Notes: generated by a model not told the origin, from the letters alone. A stretch of DNA of 64,000 nucleotides from an uncultured Eubacteriales bacterium (GCA_902786855.1 CADAEH010000013.1:1-64000), one strand, 5' to 3'; positions 1 through 9,803 are shown, numbered from the stretch's first letter. Program-made: numbers and translations.

Positions 1-45
1 TGGCAAATCCGCCAGCCTTTTTGTAGTACAACAATTGCAAAAGAG

Positions 46-95
46 AAACCTGCTAGCGAATTCAAATGAGTACTTGATATTTGTTAGCAGGTTTT
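46..95. terminator. Long inverted repeat, possible terminator of an upstream gene
   Basis: Arms 46-61 and about 79-94 pair over some 16 bp (core AACCTGCTA with TTAGCAGGTT) and the 3' arm runs into TTTTA. It may end a gene that lies left of the window. Bases 1-30 hold a second small hairpin (TGGC/GCCA) followed by CTTTTT, which looks like the cut remainder of another terminator. No coding region is visible in 1-311. Confidence 0.5.
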
Positions 96-200
96 AGTGA
101 ACACGGAATGATATCAAATGTCGTAAAACCTGATCCTGACAGGCAAAATCAGAAATTTCAGATGGACAATACATGTTTACAGAAAAATTCAAGATAGAGG

Positions 201-229
201 TTGACCGCATGGTATATATTTGGTACTAT
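201..229 (+). promoter_or_regulatory. Sigma-70-type promoter of the amino-acid ABC operon
   Basis: TTGACC at 201-206, a 17-nt spacer and TACTAT at 224-229, with TGG just before the -10. The 5' untranslated region would be about 75 nt. The ribosome site AGGAAGG at 294-300 precedes the ATG at 312. Confidence 0.7.
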
Positions 230-311
230 GACTTTGTCGATTTATCGCTTTAGCACGTTAAAGTGATAGCAAACAAAAAACACTACATGAAATAGGAAGG
301 AACTGTATATT

Positions 312-1151
312 ATGAAAAAGAAACTGACAGTGCTTTTACTGGCATTCACAATGATCTTCACAATGCTGGCTTTCGCTGCATGCGGCGGCGGCTCAGATGC
401 TGACGAAGAAGCTGCAGCTACAGAAACAGAACAGTATGGTGAGGGCTATGTCTTCAAGCACGGATTTGACCTCGACTACCGTCCGTATTCTTACAGGGAT
501 GACAACGGTGAGATCGGCGGATTCGACGTTGAGATGGCTCAGGCTGTATGCGAACTCTATGGATGGGAATACGAAGCAGTTCCTTTCAACTGGGATGCTA
601 AGGATGCTGAGCTCAACGCAGGCAGCTGCGACTGCATCTGGTCCGGATTCACCATCAACGGCAGAGAAGATGACTATCTCTGGAGTATGCCATATTCTGA
701 CAACACTCAGAAGATCATGGTCCTGAAGGATTCCGGAATCGCCAGCCTTGCTGATCTTGCAGGCAAGAAGGTCGGCGTACAGACCGCGACATCCGCTTAT
801 GACCTCCTGAATGATGAAGAAGGTCAGAAAGAGCTTGCTGACACATTCGCATCACTCGATGTATATGAAACATATACTATTGCGATCACTGATCTGAAGG
901 CCGGTGCTGTTGACGCTCTCGCGATCGACGTTACAAGAGCTCAGGAAGCTATGGCAGCTGACGATACTCTGGTCTGCCTCGACGAAAACCTCGGAAGCGA
1001 GCAGTACGGCATAGGATTCCGCAAGGATGATACAGAACTCTGCGATAAGATCAATGAAGCTCTGAAGACTCTTGCTGCAGACGGCACAGTTGATAAGATC
1101 GCTGAGAACTATCCTGAGATCAAGGATTATCTGACCCTCAAGGCAGAGTGA
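312..1151 (+). CDS. Polar amino-acid ABC transporter substrate-binding lipoprotein
   Basis: Extracellular solute receptor that hands a polar amino acid to the permease and ATPase encoded next. The 279-residue product starts with a signal peptide and a lipobox ending in Cys24 (LAFAAC), so it should be lipid-anchored outside the membrane, followed by an acidic linker. The rest is a type II periplasmic-binding fold of SBP_bac_3 type (FDVEMAQAV early, VGVQTATSA in the middle, YGIGFRKDD late). ATG 312 is preceded by AGGAAGG at 294-300. The substrate (cystine, glutamine, basic or other) cannot be read from sequence. A strong hairpin separates this gene from the permease. Confidence 0.9.
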   Translation: MKKKLTVLLLAFTMIFTMLAFAACGGGSDADEEAAATETEQYGEGYVFKHGFDLDYRPYSYRDDNGEIGGFDVEMAQAVCELYGWEYEAVPFNWDAKDAELNAGSCDCIWSGFTINGREDDYLWSMPYSDNTQKIMVLKDSGIASLADLAGKKVGVQTATSAYDLLNDEEGQKELADTFASLDVYETYTIAITDLKAGAVDALAIDVTRAQEAMAADDTLVCLDENLGSEQYGIGFRKDDTELCDKINEALKTLAADGTVDKIAENYPEIKDYLTLKAE

Positions 1152-1218
1152 TCTGTTCAGACTGGCACTGATCCGGAAACAGGAAAACAGAACAGCTAAA
1201 AACGCTACTTAAGGCTGT

Positions 1219-1255
1219 GCGCGCCGGAAACACTTATCCGGCGCGCCGGCATTTT
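1219..1255 (+). other. Intercistronic GC-rich hairpin after the binding-protein gene
   Basis: Perfect 10-bp stem, 1219-1228 with 1237-1246, 8-nt loop, followed only by a short ATTTTC. Placement between binding protein and permease suggests a partial terminator or a 3' stabiliser for the upstream message. Confidence 0.65.
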
Positions 1256-1269
1256 CATGAGGTTATACA

Positions 1270-1917
1270 ATGACATTTGCAACAATGCTTTCAACCATGG
1301 CGGAAGGCATGCTGAAGACATTTCTGATCTTCACACTCACTCTCGTCGGGTCCCTGCCGCTGGGCATGATAGTGGCACTGCTCAGAAAATCAAGATTTGC
1401 TGTGGTGCGAGGTTTTATACGCGGCTACATTTCAATAATCCGCGGTACTCCGCTGATGCTACAGCTGCTCGTATGGTATTTCGGCCCGTATTATCTCTTT
1501 GGGATCAATATCGGGGGTTGGCGTTTTCCTGCGATCATTGTAGGATTTGTGGTCAACTACGCAGCATATTTTGCAGAGATATACCGCGGAGGTATAGAAT
1601 CCATCCCTGTTGGACAGTATGAGGCAGCAGAGGTGCTTGGATATACCAAAACGCAGACATTCATGCGCATAATACTGCCGCAGGTCATCAAGATCATCAT
1701 GCCGTCAGTGACCAATGAGGTCATCACTCTGGTCAAGGATACCTCGCTTGCGTTCACACTTGCTTATCAGGAAGTGTTCTCGCTTGCAAAACAGATAGCC
1801 GCTTCTCAGACATCGTTCATGCCTTTCGTGATCGCCGGAGTTTTTTACTTCGTGGCGAACTATATCGTTGAGATTGCCATGAACAGGATAGAGAAGTCGA
1901 TGGATTACTACAAGTAG
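1270..1917 (+). CDS. Polar amino-acid ABC transporter permease
   Basis: Membrane subunit of the importer, 215 residues, HisM/GlnP type with about five hydrophobic segments. The EAA-type cytoplasmic loop that docks on the ATPase is visible (YEAAEVLGYTKTQTFMRIIL near residues 117-136). ATG 1270 has a modest GAGG seven bases upstream. One permease gene is present, so a homodimer is expected. It is followed after 9 nt by the ATPase gene. Confidence 0.9.
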   Translation: MTFATMLSTMAEGMLKTFLIFTLTLVGSLPLGMIVALLRKSRFAVVRGFIRGYISIIRGTPLMLQLLVWYFGPYYLFGINIGGWRFPAIIVGFVVNYAAYFAEIYRGGIESIPVGQYEAAEVLGYTKTQTFMRIILPQVIKIIMPSVTNEVITLVKDTSLAFTLAYQEVFSLAKQIAASQTSFMPFVIAGVFYFVANYIVEIAMNRIEKSMDYYK

Positions 1918-1926
1918 GAGGGCGCC

Positions 1927-2685
1927 ATGATCTTAGAGATGAACAATATAGAAAAGCACTTCGGCGAACTTGAAGTGCTCAAAGATATAAGCTTTGGCGT
2001 AGACAGCGGCGAGGTCGTCAGCATCATCGGCCCTTCCGGCTCGGGTAAGTCTACCCTGCTCAGGTGTGCAACTTTCCTTGAGACCATTGATGGCGGCGAG
2101 ATCATTTACATGGGTGAAAAGGCAGCACATACAGATGCGAATGGGAACGCTGTGTATGTTTCTCATCAGGAGATGCGCAAATTCCGCAAATACTGCGGGC
2201 TTGTGTTCCAGCAGTTCAACCTCTTCCCGCACTACAGCATCCTCAAGAACATCATCGATGCGCCAATGCATGTGCAGCAGATAAGCAAGGACGAGGCAGA
2301 GGCGACTGCGATGGAGCTCCTCGGCAAAATGGGCATCGCAGATAAAGCGAATGCATATCCTTACCAGCTTTCGGGAGGTCAGCAGCAGCGTGTTGCGATC
2401 GCAAGAGCATTGGCGATGAAGCCGGAGATACTTTTCTTCGACGAGCCGACATCTGCTCTCGATCCTGAGCTGACAGGAGAGGTACTCAAAGTAATCCGTC
2501 AGCTTGCAGAAGAAAAGATGACAATGGTAGTCGTTACACATGAGATGCCATTTGCAAAAGCGGTCAGTAACAGAGTGCTCTTCATGGATGGGGGAGTCAT
2601 TGTTGAGCAAGGCGATCCACGGGACGTCTTCGATAATCCTAAAGAGGAGAGAACAAAACAGTTCCTTCGTGTATTCGAGAGATAA
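1927..2685 (+). CDS. Polar amino-acid ABC transporter ATP-binding protein
   Basis: Cytoplasmic ATPase that drives the importer, 252 residues, GlnQ/HisP type. Walker [10 protein letters not shown] is near residue 38, the signature [15 protein letters not shown] near 145, Walker [14 protein letters not shown] near 170 and the switch His in VVTHEMPFA near 205. ATG 1927 follows TAGGAGG closely. It is the last gene of the operon and is followed by a clear terminator. Confidence 0.95.
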   Translation: MILEMNNIEKHFGELEVLKDISFGVDSGEVVSIIGPSGSGKSTLLRCATFLETIDGGEIIYMGEKAAHTDANGNAVYVSHQEMRKFRKYCGLVFQQFNLFPHYSILKNIIDAPMHVQQISKDEAEATAMELLGKMGIADKANAYPYQLSGGQQQRVAIARALAMKPEILFFDEPTSALDPELTGEVLKVIRQLAEEKMTMVVVTHEMPFAKAVSNRVLFMDGGVIVEQGDPRDVFDNPKEERTKQFLRVFER

Positions 2686-2694
2686 ACTGATCCG

Positions 2695-2719
2695 GCAGGG
2701 CAGAAGCCCTGCTTTTTTT
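2695..2719 (+). terminator. Intrinsic terminator of the amino-acid ABC operon
   Basis: Seven-bp GC-rich stem (GCAGGGC at 2695-2701 with GCCCTGC at 2706-2712), AGAA loop, then seven T. Confidence 0.9.
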
Positions 2720-2789
2720 AAATACAGGAACAAAACCATAGAAACGGATAAATGTGCCAAAATAGAACCATTGGCTGCCGCACGCAAAA

Positions 2790-2818
2790 TTGACAGTGGC
2801 AGTTGATAATGTTACAAT
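2790..2818 (+). promoter_or_regulatory. Promoter of the acyl-CoA synthetase/racemase operon
   Basis: TTGACA at 2790-2795, a 17-nt spacer and TACAAT at 2813-2818, about 65 nt upstream of the ATG at 2883. Confidence 0.75.
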
Positions 2819-2882
2819 TTATCAGTTCGGGATGTACGAAGAAGTAACCCGCAAAACATAAAAAAGGAACAGACCAATATCG

Positions 2883-4772
2883 ATGAAAAATGATTATAAG
2901 GAAATTTTGCAAAAGTATGCTGCAGCTGAACTTGATGCCCTGACTGAAGAAGAATACCAGGAACTCAAGGCAGCTGAAATGGCGGACATGCAGAGCTATG
3001 TGGATGCTATTACTACCAGTAAAGTGCCTGAGGTAATGTACAGGATAGGCAGAGCTGTGCCTGAACTGAAGTACTTGCTTGAATCAAGTGCAGGTATCTG
3101 GGGAGACAAGGTGCTCTATCATCAGATAATGCCGGGCGATAAAGACTACACTGAGTTCACTTACAGTGAAGTGCTGAGAGATGTAAGAGGACTGGGAACA
3201 GCTCTTCTGGGACTTGGCCTTAAGGGAGCTCATATAGGTATAATAGGTGCTAACTGCTACGAGTGGGCAGAGTCCTACTGGGCGGTCACCGGCGGAGTCG
3301 GTGTCGTGGTACCTCTGGATAAAGAGCTTTCAAAAGAAGAACTCGAAACTCTCTGTGACATGGGAGATCTCGACGCAGTCATCTGCTGCCAGAACAAGTA
3401 CTACGAGATATTCAAGGATATCAAGGCATCAGGCAGAACAGGACTCAGATATGTAATAGGAGTAAACAAGGAATCCCACGAAAGTGAAGCGGATGGACTG
3501 TACTCCTGGAACCTTCTCAGATCTGAGGGTACGGCAAAAGTGGAAAATGGCGACAGGTCTTTCCTGGACGCAAGAGTAAGAGCCTCAGATATGGTATCCA
3601 TCCTTTTCACATCGGGTACCACCGGAGTCAGCAAGGGGGTAATGCTTTCCCACAGGAACCTGTGCACAGATATTCTCATAGCGCAGACATATCTGGAGGT
3701 ATGTCCTGAGGACATATTCTTCAGTGTGCTTCCTATTCATCACACATATGAATGTACCTGCACAATGCTTGAGGGCTGCTTTATGGGTGCCTCTATGGCA
3801 TTCTGCAGAGGACTTAAATACATCACCAAGGACATGCAGGCTGTCAGACCGACATTCCTGCTGGCTGTTCCGCTGATCTACGAGAAGTTCTATAACACCA
3901 TACAGAAGACACTTAAGAAGCAGGGGCAGGACAAGCTGGTCAATACGCTTTTTGCAATCAATAATGTTACAAGCAAAGTAGGCATTAACGTTGCGAAGCC
4001 GATAGCGAAGAAGATCATGGCGCAGTTCGGCGGACGCATAGACATGTTCATTGCCGGCGGTGCGAGAGTCGATCCTAAGGTGCTGGCTTTCTTCCGCAGC
4101 ATGGGTATACCGTGTCTTCAGGGCTACGGTCTCACCGAGACCTCACCTATGGTAGCTCTCAATCCTGACCAGTGGAAATACATGAGAAATGAAAGCGCCG
4201 GTAAGCTCTTCCAGTTCACAGAGTGCAAGATCGTGGACAAGGACGAGGACGGCAACGGCGAGATCTGTTTCAGAGGACCGATGGTCATGCTGGGCTACTA
4301 CAAGAATCCTGAAGCCACCGCAGCCTGCATGGAAAACGGATGGTTCCATACAGGAGATATCGGATATCTGGATAAGGACAACTATATATATATTACAGGC
4401 CGCAGAAAGAACGTCATCATCGCAGCCAATGGCAAAAACGTTTTCCCTGAAGAGCTCGAAGAAAAGATCTGCCGCAGCCCTTACGTTGAGGAATGTATGG
4501 TATGGGCTGATGAGAATAATGAAGACAGGATGCTCAGAGGCATATATGTCACTCTCAGACCTGATATGGAAAACGTCAGAGAGACGCTCGGTGACAAGGC
4601 CGAGGACGAGAGCGCTGTACTGGCACTTATCAGCAGCGAGATAGACAGGCTCAATGCAGTCTGGCCTGACTGGAAGAGGGTAAAGCATATCGTTCTCAAA
4701 AGAGGCGAGTTCAACAAGACGACCGGTATGAAGATCAGAAGGTTCGTCGAAGAAAACAAGCTTGCCGACTGA
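2883..4772 (+). CDS. AMP-dependent long-chain acyl-CoA synthetase
   Basis: Cytoplasmic enzyme that activates a carboxylic acid, probably a fatty acid, to an acyl-adenylate and then acyl-CoA. The 629-residue product has an N-terminal helical segment, the adenylation core with the phosphate loop FTSGTTGVSKGVMLSHRN near residues 239-256, GYGLTETSPM near 415, and WFHTGDIGYLD plus GRRKNVI in the C-terminal hinge region. The late catalytic Lys lies in FNKTTGMKIRRF close to the end. An AAGGA box precedes ATG 2883. It shares a transcript with a PLP racemase 40 nt downstream. A paralogue with a degraded loop lies at 51231-52892. The substrate is inferred only from family. Confidence 0.88.
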   Translation: MKNDYKEILQKYAAAELDALTEEEYQELKAAEMADMQSYVDAITTSKVPEVMYRIGRAVPELKYLLESSAGIWGDKVLYHQIMPGDKDYTEFTYSEVLRDVRGLGTALLGLGLKGAHIGIIGANCYEWAESYWAVTGGVGVVVPLDKELSKEELETLCDMGDLDAVICCQNKYYEIFKDIKASGRTGLRYVIGVNKESHESEADGLYSWNLLRSEGTAKVENGDRSFLDARVRASDMVSILFTSGTTGVSKGVMLSHRNLCTDILIAQTYLEVCPEDIFFSVLPIHHTYECTCTMLEGCFMGASMAFCRGLKYITKDMQAVRPTFLLAVPLIYEKFYNTIQKTLKKQGQDKLVNTLFAINNVTSKVGINVAKPIAKKIMAQFGGRIDMFIAGGARVDPKVLAFFRSMGIPCLQGYGLTETSPMVALNPDQWKYMRNESAGKLFQFTECKIVDKDEDGNGEICFRGPMVMLGYYKNPEATAACMENGWFHTGDIGYLDKDNYIYITGRRKNVIIAANGKNVFPEELEEKICRSPYVEECMVWADENNEDRMLRGIYVTLRPDMENVRETLGDKAEDESAVLALISSEIDRLNAVWPDWKRVKHIVLKRGEFNKTTGMKIRRFVEENKLAD

Positions 4773-4812
4773 TAAAACAATTATCTCCCCCTGATGAAGA
4801 GGAGGACAGTTT

Positions 4813-5928
4813 ATGAAAAAAAGACCGGCTCTCATATTTGATCACGAAAAGATCCGTGACAACATGAGGACTGTCGTAGGCTGGTGCAGCGAAGCTGGCA
4901 TCGATGTTGCGGGAGTAATCAAGGTTACAGGAGGTCTGGCCAGTGCAGCTCTTGACTATGAGGCATGCGGAGCAAAGTGGATAGCCAGTTCCAGGCTTGA
5001 GCAGCTTGCAAGAGCCAAGGAAGCCGGGGTCAAGATCCCAATGATGATGATCAGAGTTCCTATGCTCTCAGAGCTTGACGAGATGGTCAAGGTCTGTGAG
5101 TATAGCCTTCAGAGCGAATACACTACGCTCAGGGCTCTGGACGAAGCTGCTATCAGAGCAGGGAAGATACACAACGTTATACTGATGGCAGATCTGGGAG
5201 ACCTGAGAGAAGGCTTCTTCGATCCACAGGAACTTATAGATGTTGCCAAGTATACAGAAGAAGTACTTACAGGACTTCATCTTGCCGGAGTCGGCACCAA
5301 TCTGGGCTGCTACGGTTCGGTCATGCCTACAGAAGAAAAGATGAGACATCTTGTCAGATGTGCTGAGGCTGTAGAAAAGGTTATAGGCAGGCCGCTCGAG
5401 ATAATATCCGGCGGAGCGTCTTCGAGTATGATGCCGATGTTTGACGGAGTCATGCCTGAGAGAGTCAATATGCTCAGGATAGGTGCAGCATCTTTCCTCG
5501 GATCCAATGAAGAGACCTGCAGGATATACGGCAGAAAGGAGATGGATATTCTCCATGACGATGCTATAACACTCGAGGCTGAAGTCATCGAAGTCAGGAC
5601 CAAGCCTACACATCCGATCGGAAAGCTTGGGGTCAATGCTTTCGGCAAGAAGGCTGTATATAAGGACAGAGGCGATCGCAGACGTGCTCTGCTCGCTATC
5701 GGCGGAGCGGATTTTGGCGATTATAACGATCTGCTCCCTCAGCTGGAAGGCTCTTTTATCCTCGGATGCTCGGGAGATCACACGATACTTGACATCGAAG
5801 ACTGCAAAGAGAAGCTCAAAGTCGGCGATGTAGTACGCTTCAAACTGTATTACACAGCGATCCTGCACCTCGTATCGAGCGAGAATGTAGCAAAATACGA
5901 GCTTGGTGAGATAGGAGTTCTTTTATAG
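4813..5928 (+). CDS. Alanine/ornithine racemase-family PLP enzyme
   Basis: Likely racemises a free amino acid using pyridoxal phosphate. The 371-residue product has the alanine-racemase-type TIM barrel at the N-terminus with the PLP Lys in GVIKVTGG (K37), then AGVGTNLGCYG near 158, SGGASSSMMPMF near 198 and the C-terminal beta domain (GCSGDHTILD). It resembles ornithine racemase and YhfX-type proteins more than classical Alr. GAGGAGGA precedes ATG 4813. The gene follows the acyl-CoA synthetase by 40 nt. The amino-acid substrate is not determined. Confidence 0.75.
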   Translation: MKKRPALIFDHEKIRDNMRTVVGWCSEAGIDVAGVIKVTGGLASAALDYEACGAKWIASSRLEQLARAKEAGVKIPMMMIRVPMLSELDEMVKVCEYSLQSEYTTLRALDEAAIRAGKIHNVILMADLGDLREGFFDPQELIDVAKYTEEVLTGLHLAGVGTNLGCYGSVMPTEEKMRHLVRCAEAVEKVIGRPLEIISGGASSSMMPMFDGVMPERVNMLRIGAASFLGSNEETCRIYGRKEMDILHDDAITLEAEVIEVRTKPTHPIGKLGVNAFGKKAVYKDRGDRRRALLAIGGADFGDYNDLLPQLEGSFILGCSGDHTILDIEDCKEKLKVGDVVRFKLYYTAILHLVSSENVAKYELGEIGVLL

Positions 5929-6020
5929 GACTATATATGACATTTATTAAAACGGATATACACATCAATAACACATATTAAAGACAATATAAAAAGAAGA
6001 TCTAATCGAAAGGAAAAGAA

Positions 6021-6500
6021 ATGGCAGTCAACAATTCCCATGAAATGACCAGAGAAGGTTATGACAATCTGAACGCTGAACTCGAACAGCTTATCACTGT
6101 CACTCGTAAAGAAAATGCTGAGAGACTCAAAGAAGCGATCGCTCTCGGAGACATCAGCGAGAATGCTGAATACGATGCAGCCAAGAACGCACAGGCTGAG
6201 ACAGAAGAAAGGATATCCGAGATAGAAGAGATCCTCCGTACTGCAGTCATCGTTGACGAGACAGAAGAAGGCGACGACTCTGTACAGACAGGACGTACAG
6301 TAACTGTCAGAGATCTGGTGCTCGGCATTACTGCGACTTACAAGATCGTAGGAACCACTGAGGCAGATCCTCTTAACGGCAAGCTGTCCAACGCATCTCT
6401 CGTAGGAGAGCACCTTATCGGACTCAAGGCTGGTGATAAGACTGAATTTGCAGTTCCGGACGGGATCGCTAAGTATGAAGTACTGGAGGTCAGAAGATAA
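6021..6500 (+). CDS. greA: Transcription elongation factor GreA
   Basis: Rescues backtracked RNA polymerase by stimulating cleavage of the transcript 3' end. The 159-residue length is normal. The N-terminal antiparallel coiled coil is visible (MTREGYDNLNAELEQLI, then ISENAEYDAAK with the acidic tip residues), followed by the FKBP-like C-terminal domain (LIGLKAGDKTEFAVPDG). AAAGGA precedes the ATG. Its stop overlaps the lysS start by one base (TAATG), so the two are translationally coupled, an arrangement common in Bacillota. Confidence 0.95.
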   Translation: MAVNNSHEMTREGYDNLNAELEQLITVTRKENAERLKEAIALGDISENAEYDAAKNAQAETEERISEIEEILRTAVIVDETEEGDDSVQTGRTVTVRDLVLGITATYKIVGTTEADPLNGKLSNASLVGEHLIGLKAGDKTEFAVPDGIAKYEVLEVRR

Positions 6501-8446
6501 TGTCAGAAAAAAATGTGAACCAGGCACCTGCTCAGGCAGAAGAAAGAGAACTGACTGAAAAGGAAATAGGCGAACAGAGGCAGATCAAAAGAAAGAAGCT
6601 CGAAGAACTCCGCGCTATGGGCAGAGACCCGTATCTCGAGGAGACCTTTGATGTGTCAGCTCATTCCGGAGATATCAAGGACAATTTCGAAGCAATGGAA
6701 GACCAGGAAGTCAGAGTCGCAGGACGTATCATGGCTTTCCGCCGCATGGGCAAGGTCGCTTTTGTCGACATGCAGGACAAGCAGGGCAGGATCCAGATCT
6801 TCGTTGCAAGGGACAATATAGGACAGGAAGAGTACAACGTCTTCAAGACCTATGATGTGGGGGATATCATCGGTGTAAAAGGTATCGTTTTCAAGACCAA
6901 GACCGGTGAGATCAGTGTAAGAGCTATGGAGGTAAAACTCCTCTGCAAGTCGCTTCAGGTGCTTCCTAACAAGTGGCACGGTCTTAAGGACACTGACCTG
7001 AGATACCGCCAGAGATACGTCGACCTCATCATGAATGAAGATGTAAGAGACGTATTCCTCAAGAGAGCTAAGATCATCAGCACCATGCGCCGCGTACTTG
7101 AGGATGATTACGACCTGATCGAGGTCGAGACCCCTGTGCTCGGAAATATCGCGGGCGGAGCTGCTGCAAGGCCATTCCTGACACACCACAACACTCTCGA
7201 CATAGACATGACTCTCAGGATCTCACTCGAGCTCCATCTCAAGAGACTCATCGTAGGCGGACTTGACGGAGTGTATGAAATCGGCAAGGTCTTCAGAAAT
7301 GAGGGCATGGATAAGAACCACAGCCCTGAATTCACATCGATGGAGGCTTATAAGGCTTATGTTAACCTCGAGACGATGATGGATCTCATGGAGCAGGTCA
7401 CATATAAGTGCGCTATGGCCGTAAACGGTACGCCTATCATCAAGTACGGCGACAAGGAATTCGACGTGACTCCTCCTTGGCGCAAGATAGACATGACTCA
7501 GGCTGTTATCGATGCAACAGGAATTCCTTTCGACAAGATAGACAGTGATGAAGAGGCGATCGAGGCTGCCAAGAAGTACGGCATGACCTTCGAAAACGAA
7601 GCAGACTGGTCAAGGGGCAAGCTCATCGCTGAGATGTTCGAAGACTACTGCGAAGACATCCCTGGATTCCTCGACGGACCATGTTTTGTATGCGGACACC
7701 CGCTCGAAGTATCACCGCTTGCTAAGAAGGATCCTAAGGACCCTCGCATCACCAGGAGATTTGAATCATATATCAACGGTTGGGAACTCTCCAACGCTTT
7801 CTCAGAGCTGAACGATCCAATCGATCAGTATGAGAGATTCGCTGAGCAGCAGAGACAGCTCGACCTCGGCATCGATGACGAAGCTCATCCTATGGACACT
7901 GATTTCGTCAATGCTCTTGAAGTCGGAATGCCGCCTACAGGTGGTATCGGTATCGGAGTTGACAGACTCGTCATGCTCCTTACCGACAGTGCGACCATCA
8001 GAGACGTACAGCTCTTCCCGACAATGAAGCCGGAAGGCAAGGGCGGAGCCAAAAAAGAAAGAGTCGAGATCGACTTCAGCAAGGTCAAGGTAGAGCCGCT
8101 GTTCGAAGAAGTGGTCGACTTCGATACCTTCAGTAAGTCGGATTTCAGAGCAGTGAAGATCAAGAGCTGCGAAGAGGTCAAGAAGAGCGACAAGCTGCTG
8201 AAGTTCGTTCTGAACGATGGATCCGGCGAGGACAGAGTGATCCTCAGCGGTATCAAGAAATACTACGATCCTTCTGAACTCGTTGGAAAGACTGCGATAG
8301 CGATCGTCAATCTCCCACCGAGAAAGATGATGGGCGAGTACTCCAACGGAATGCTGATCAGCGCGGTCAACGAGTACGATGGAGAAGAGATGCTCAACCT
8401 CCTGCTCGTAGACGACAGGATCCCGGCAGGGGCTAAGCTGTACTAG
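6500..8446 (+). CDS. lysS: Lysyl-tRNA synthetase, class II, with C-terminal tRNA-binding extension
   Basis: Charges tRNA(Lys). It has an N-terminal basic helix, the OB-fold anticodon-binding domain (about 60-165), and the class II catalytic core with motif 2 VFRNEGMDKNHSPEF near 263 and motif 3 GGIGIGVDRLVMLLTDS near 480. At 648 residues it is about 150 longer than the usual enzyme. Residues from about 540 form a MetG/EMAP-II-like tRNA-binding domain (FRAVKIKSCEEVKKSDKLL, then PPRKMMGEYSNGM). This fusion is known from some clostridial synthetases. Start ATG overlaps the greA stop. A terminator follows. Confidence 0.95.
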   Translation: MSEKNVNQAPAQAEERELTEKEIGEQRQIKRKKLEELRAMGRDPYLEETFDVSAHSGDIKDNFEAMEDQEVRVAGRIMAFRRMGKVAFVDMQDKQGRIQIFVARDNIGQEEYNVFKTYDVGDIIGVKGIVFKTKTGEISVRAMEVKLLCKSLQVLPNKWHGLKDTDLRYRQRYVDLIMNEDVRDVFLKRAKIISTMRRVLEDDYDLIEVETPVLGNIAGGAAARPFLTHHNTLDIDMTLRISLELHLKRLIVGGLDGVYEIGKVFRNEGMDKNHSPEFTSMEAYKAYVNLETMMDLMEQVTYKCAMAVNGTPIIKYGDKEFDVTPPWRKIDMTQAVIDATGIPFDKIDSDEEAIEAAKKYGMTFENEADWSRGKLIAEMFEDYCEDIPGFLDGPCFVCGHPLEVSPLAKKDPKDPRITRRFESYINGWELSNAFSELNDPIDQYERFAEQQRQLDLGIDDEAHPMDTDFVNALEVGMPPTGGIGIGVDRLVMLLTDSATIRDVQLFPTMKPEGKGGAKKERVEIDFSKVKVEPLFEEVVDFDTFSKSDFRAVKIKSCEEVKKSDKLLKFVLNDGSGEDRVILSGIKKYYDPSELVGKTAIAIVNLPPRKMMGEYSNGMLISAVNEYDGEEMLNLLLVDDRIPAGAKLY

Positions 8447-8490
8447 GCTGTACGCATAAAACGAATATATCAAACGGACTATATCAGTAG

Positions 8491-8530
8491 AAAAACTCCC
8501 GTTGCCATTAATGGTGACGAGGAGTTTTTT
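8491..8530 (+). terminator. Intrinsic terminator after lysS
   Basis: AAAAACTCC at 8491-8499 pairs with GGAGTTTTT at 8521-8529. The interior also pairs almost fully, and six T end the structure. Confidence 0.9.
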
Positions 8531-8694
8531 CTATTTCAGGCATGAATTGAAAAAAAGAATATATATTTTTTGCATATAACAATTATGCACTATGCGTATA
8601 ACGATCAAAAGTGGACCGGTGATAGTATTAGTTAATATTGTTAATGATTTCAGTGATCATATATTTAAAGAGAAATAGTGCGGAGAAAAAAGAT

Positions 8695-9537
8695 ATGCAT
8701 AATAATGACATGAAAAAAAGAGAAGTCAGACCTCTCGGCGTCTTTGCCCTTATTATGGCAATTATTTATTCGATCCCGATCGTGCTGATGTTTTTCGTTG
8801 ATAATCCGGTGATTAAAATATTTGGATTTGCTGCAATACCGATCACTATAATCTCTTATGCTACTGCTAAGACGAACTTCTGGAAAACGCCTGCCACGAA
8901 TATCAGGATCTCTTACTATGGACACATGTGCTTTGGTCTGGACTGTGATGAGCAGACAGTGATCATAGATCCATATAAAGCCGGATCTGTGCCGGGGCTG
9001 AAACCGGTAAAGGGAAAGGCAAATAAAGTCCTTCTTACTGATGAAGATGGATCGGCTGCGGAATCGATCAGGCTTAAAAATTCAAGGAAAACGCTTCCTT
9101 TTGAGATAACAGAGTATATTCCTGCAAACGGCAAGGGAAAGATGTATATGCTGGATAATGGAGATCACAGAGTTGTTCATCTGGGAGCTCTCAGCTGCGA
9201 TCTGACAGATGAGCAAAAGGATATTTTCAGAGGTGCCGATGTACTCATGATACCGGTCGGGGGGAAATATACCATCGATGAAAAGGAAGCTGCAAAGCTG
9301 ACGCTGGAGCTTCTGCCTGAGTATGTCATGCCTATGCATTTCAAAGCAGCAAACTATGGATTGGAAGATATCGGTACCGGAGCGATGTTTGCCAGTGAAT
9401 TAAGGAAAGCATATCTTGAAGAAGAAGGCAATGAACATACACATTGCCCGACTACTGTCAGGCTTGCTGCAAGAAACGGCAAGGAAAAAGGACTTGCTTC
9501 TGTCGAAGTCAGAAATCGAGATGACAAACAGACATAA
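8695..9537 (+). CDS. Membrane-anchored UlaG-like beta-lactamase-fold protein with degenerate metal site
   Basis: Not a confident functional assignment. The product (about 280 residues from ATG 8695) begins with two hydrophobic segments, then a domain resembling UlaG/YtnP-type metallo-beta-lactamase proteins (RISYYGHMCFGLDCDEQTVI, IIDPYKAG, later MPVGGKYTIDEKEAA and MPMHFKAAN). The family's HxHxDH metal motif is expected where this protein reads LLTDEDGSAA, so the histidines are gone. The start is set at ATG 8695 because GGAG lies at 8682-8685. An upstream TTG at 8638 in the same frame has no ribosome site. It may be a catalytically dead relative. Confidence 0.6.
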   Translation: MHNNDMKKREVRPLGVFALIMAIIYSIPIVLMFFVDNPVIKIFGFAAIPITIISYATAKTNFWKTPATNIRISYYGHMCFGLDCDEQTVIIDPYKAGSVPGLKPVKGKANKVLLTDEDGSAAESIRLKNSRKTLPFEITEYIPANGKGKMYMLDNGDHRVVHLGALSCDLTDEQKDIFRGADVLMIPVGGKYTIDEKEAAKLTLELLPEYVMPMHFKAANYGLEDIGTGAMFASELRKAYLEEEGNEHTHCPTTVRLAARNGKEKGLASVEVRNRDDKQT

Positions 9538-9803
9538 AACCAATGGTCATTAAAAATATATATTTTATATATCAAAATAGCTATTCATTGCTTTTTTTTT
9601 AGTTATGTGAATATAGAATAACTCCGATGCAGAATCAGAATTTCTAATCTTTTCTTCCGGAAAATACAATTTATGTTATATAGGGCATCTGCTCTTTTAA
9701 TTCATAGATAGTCGGTTCTTTTTGGACCGATGAGAGGCGTAGTTGTATTGGAAGGAGGTAAAGATATGAACTCTCTTATAAGTGGCGACAACATAATGCT
9801 GGT

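Noticed and set aside
1933-2787. 284-residue open frame on the minus strand
   Set aside because: Lies opposite the ABC ATPase gene, has no family motif or ribosome site, and has the odd composition of an antisense shadow.
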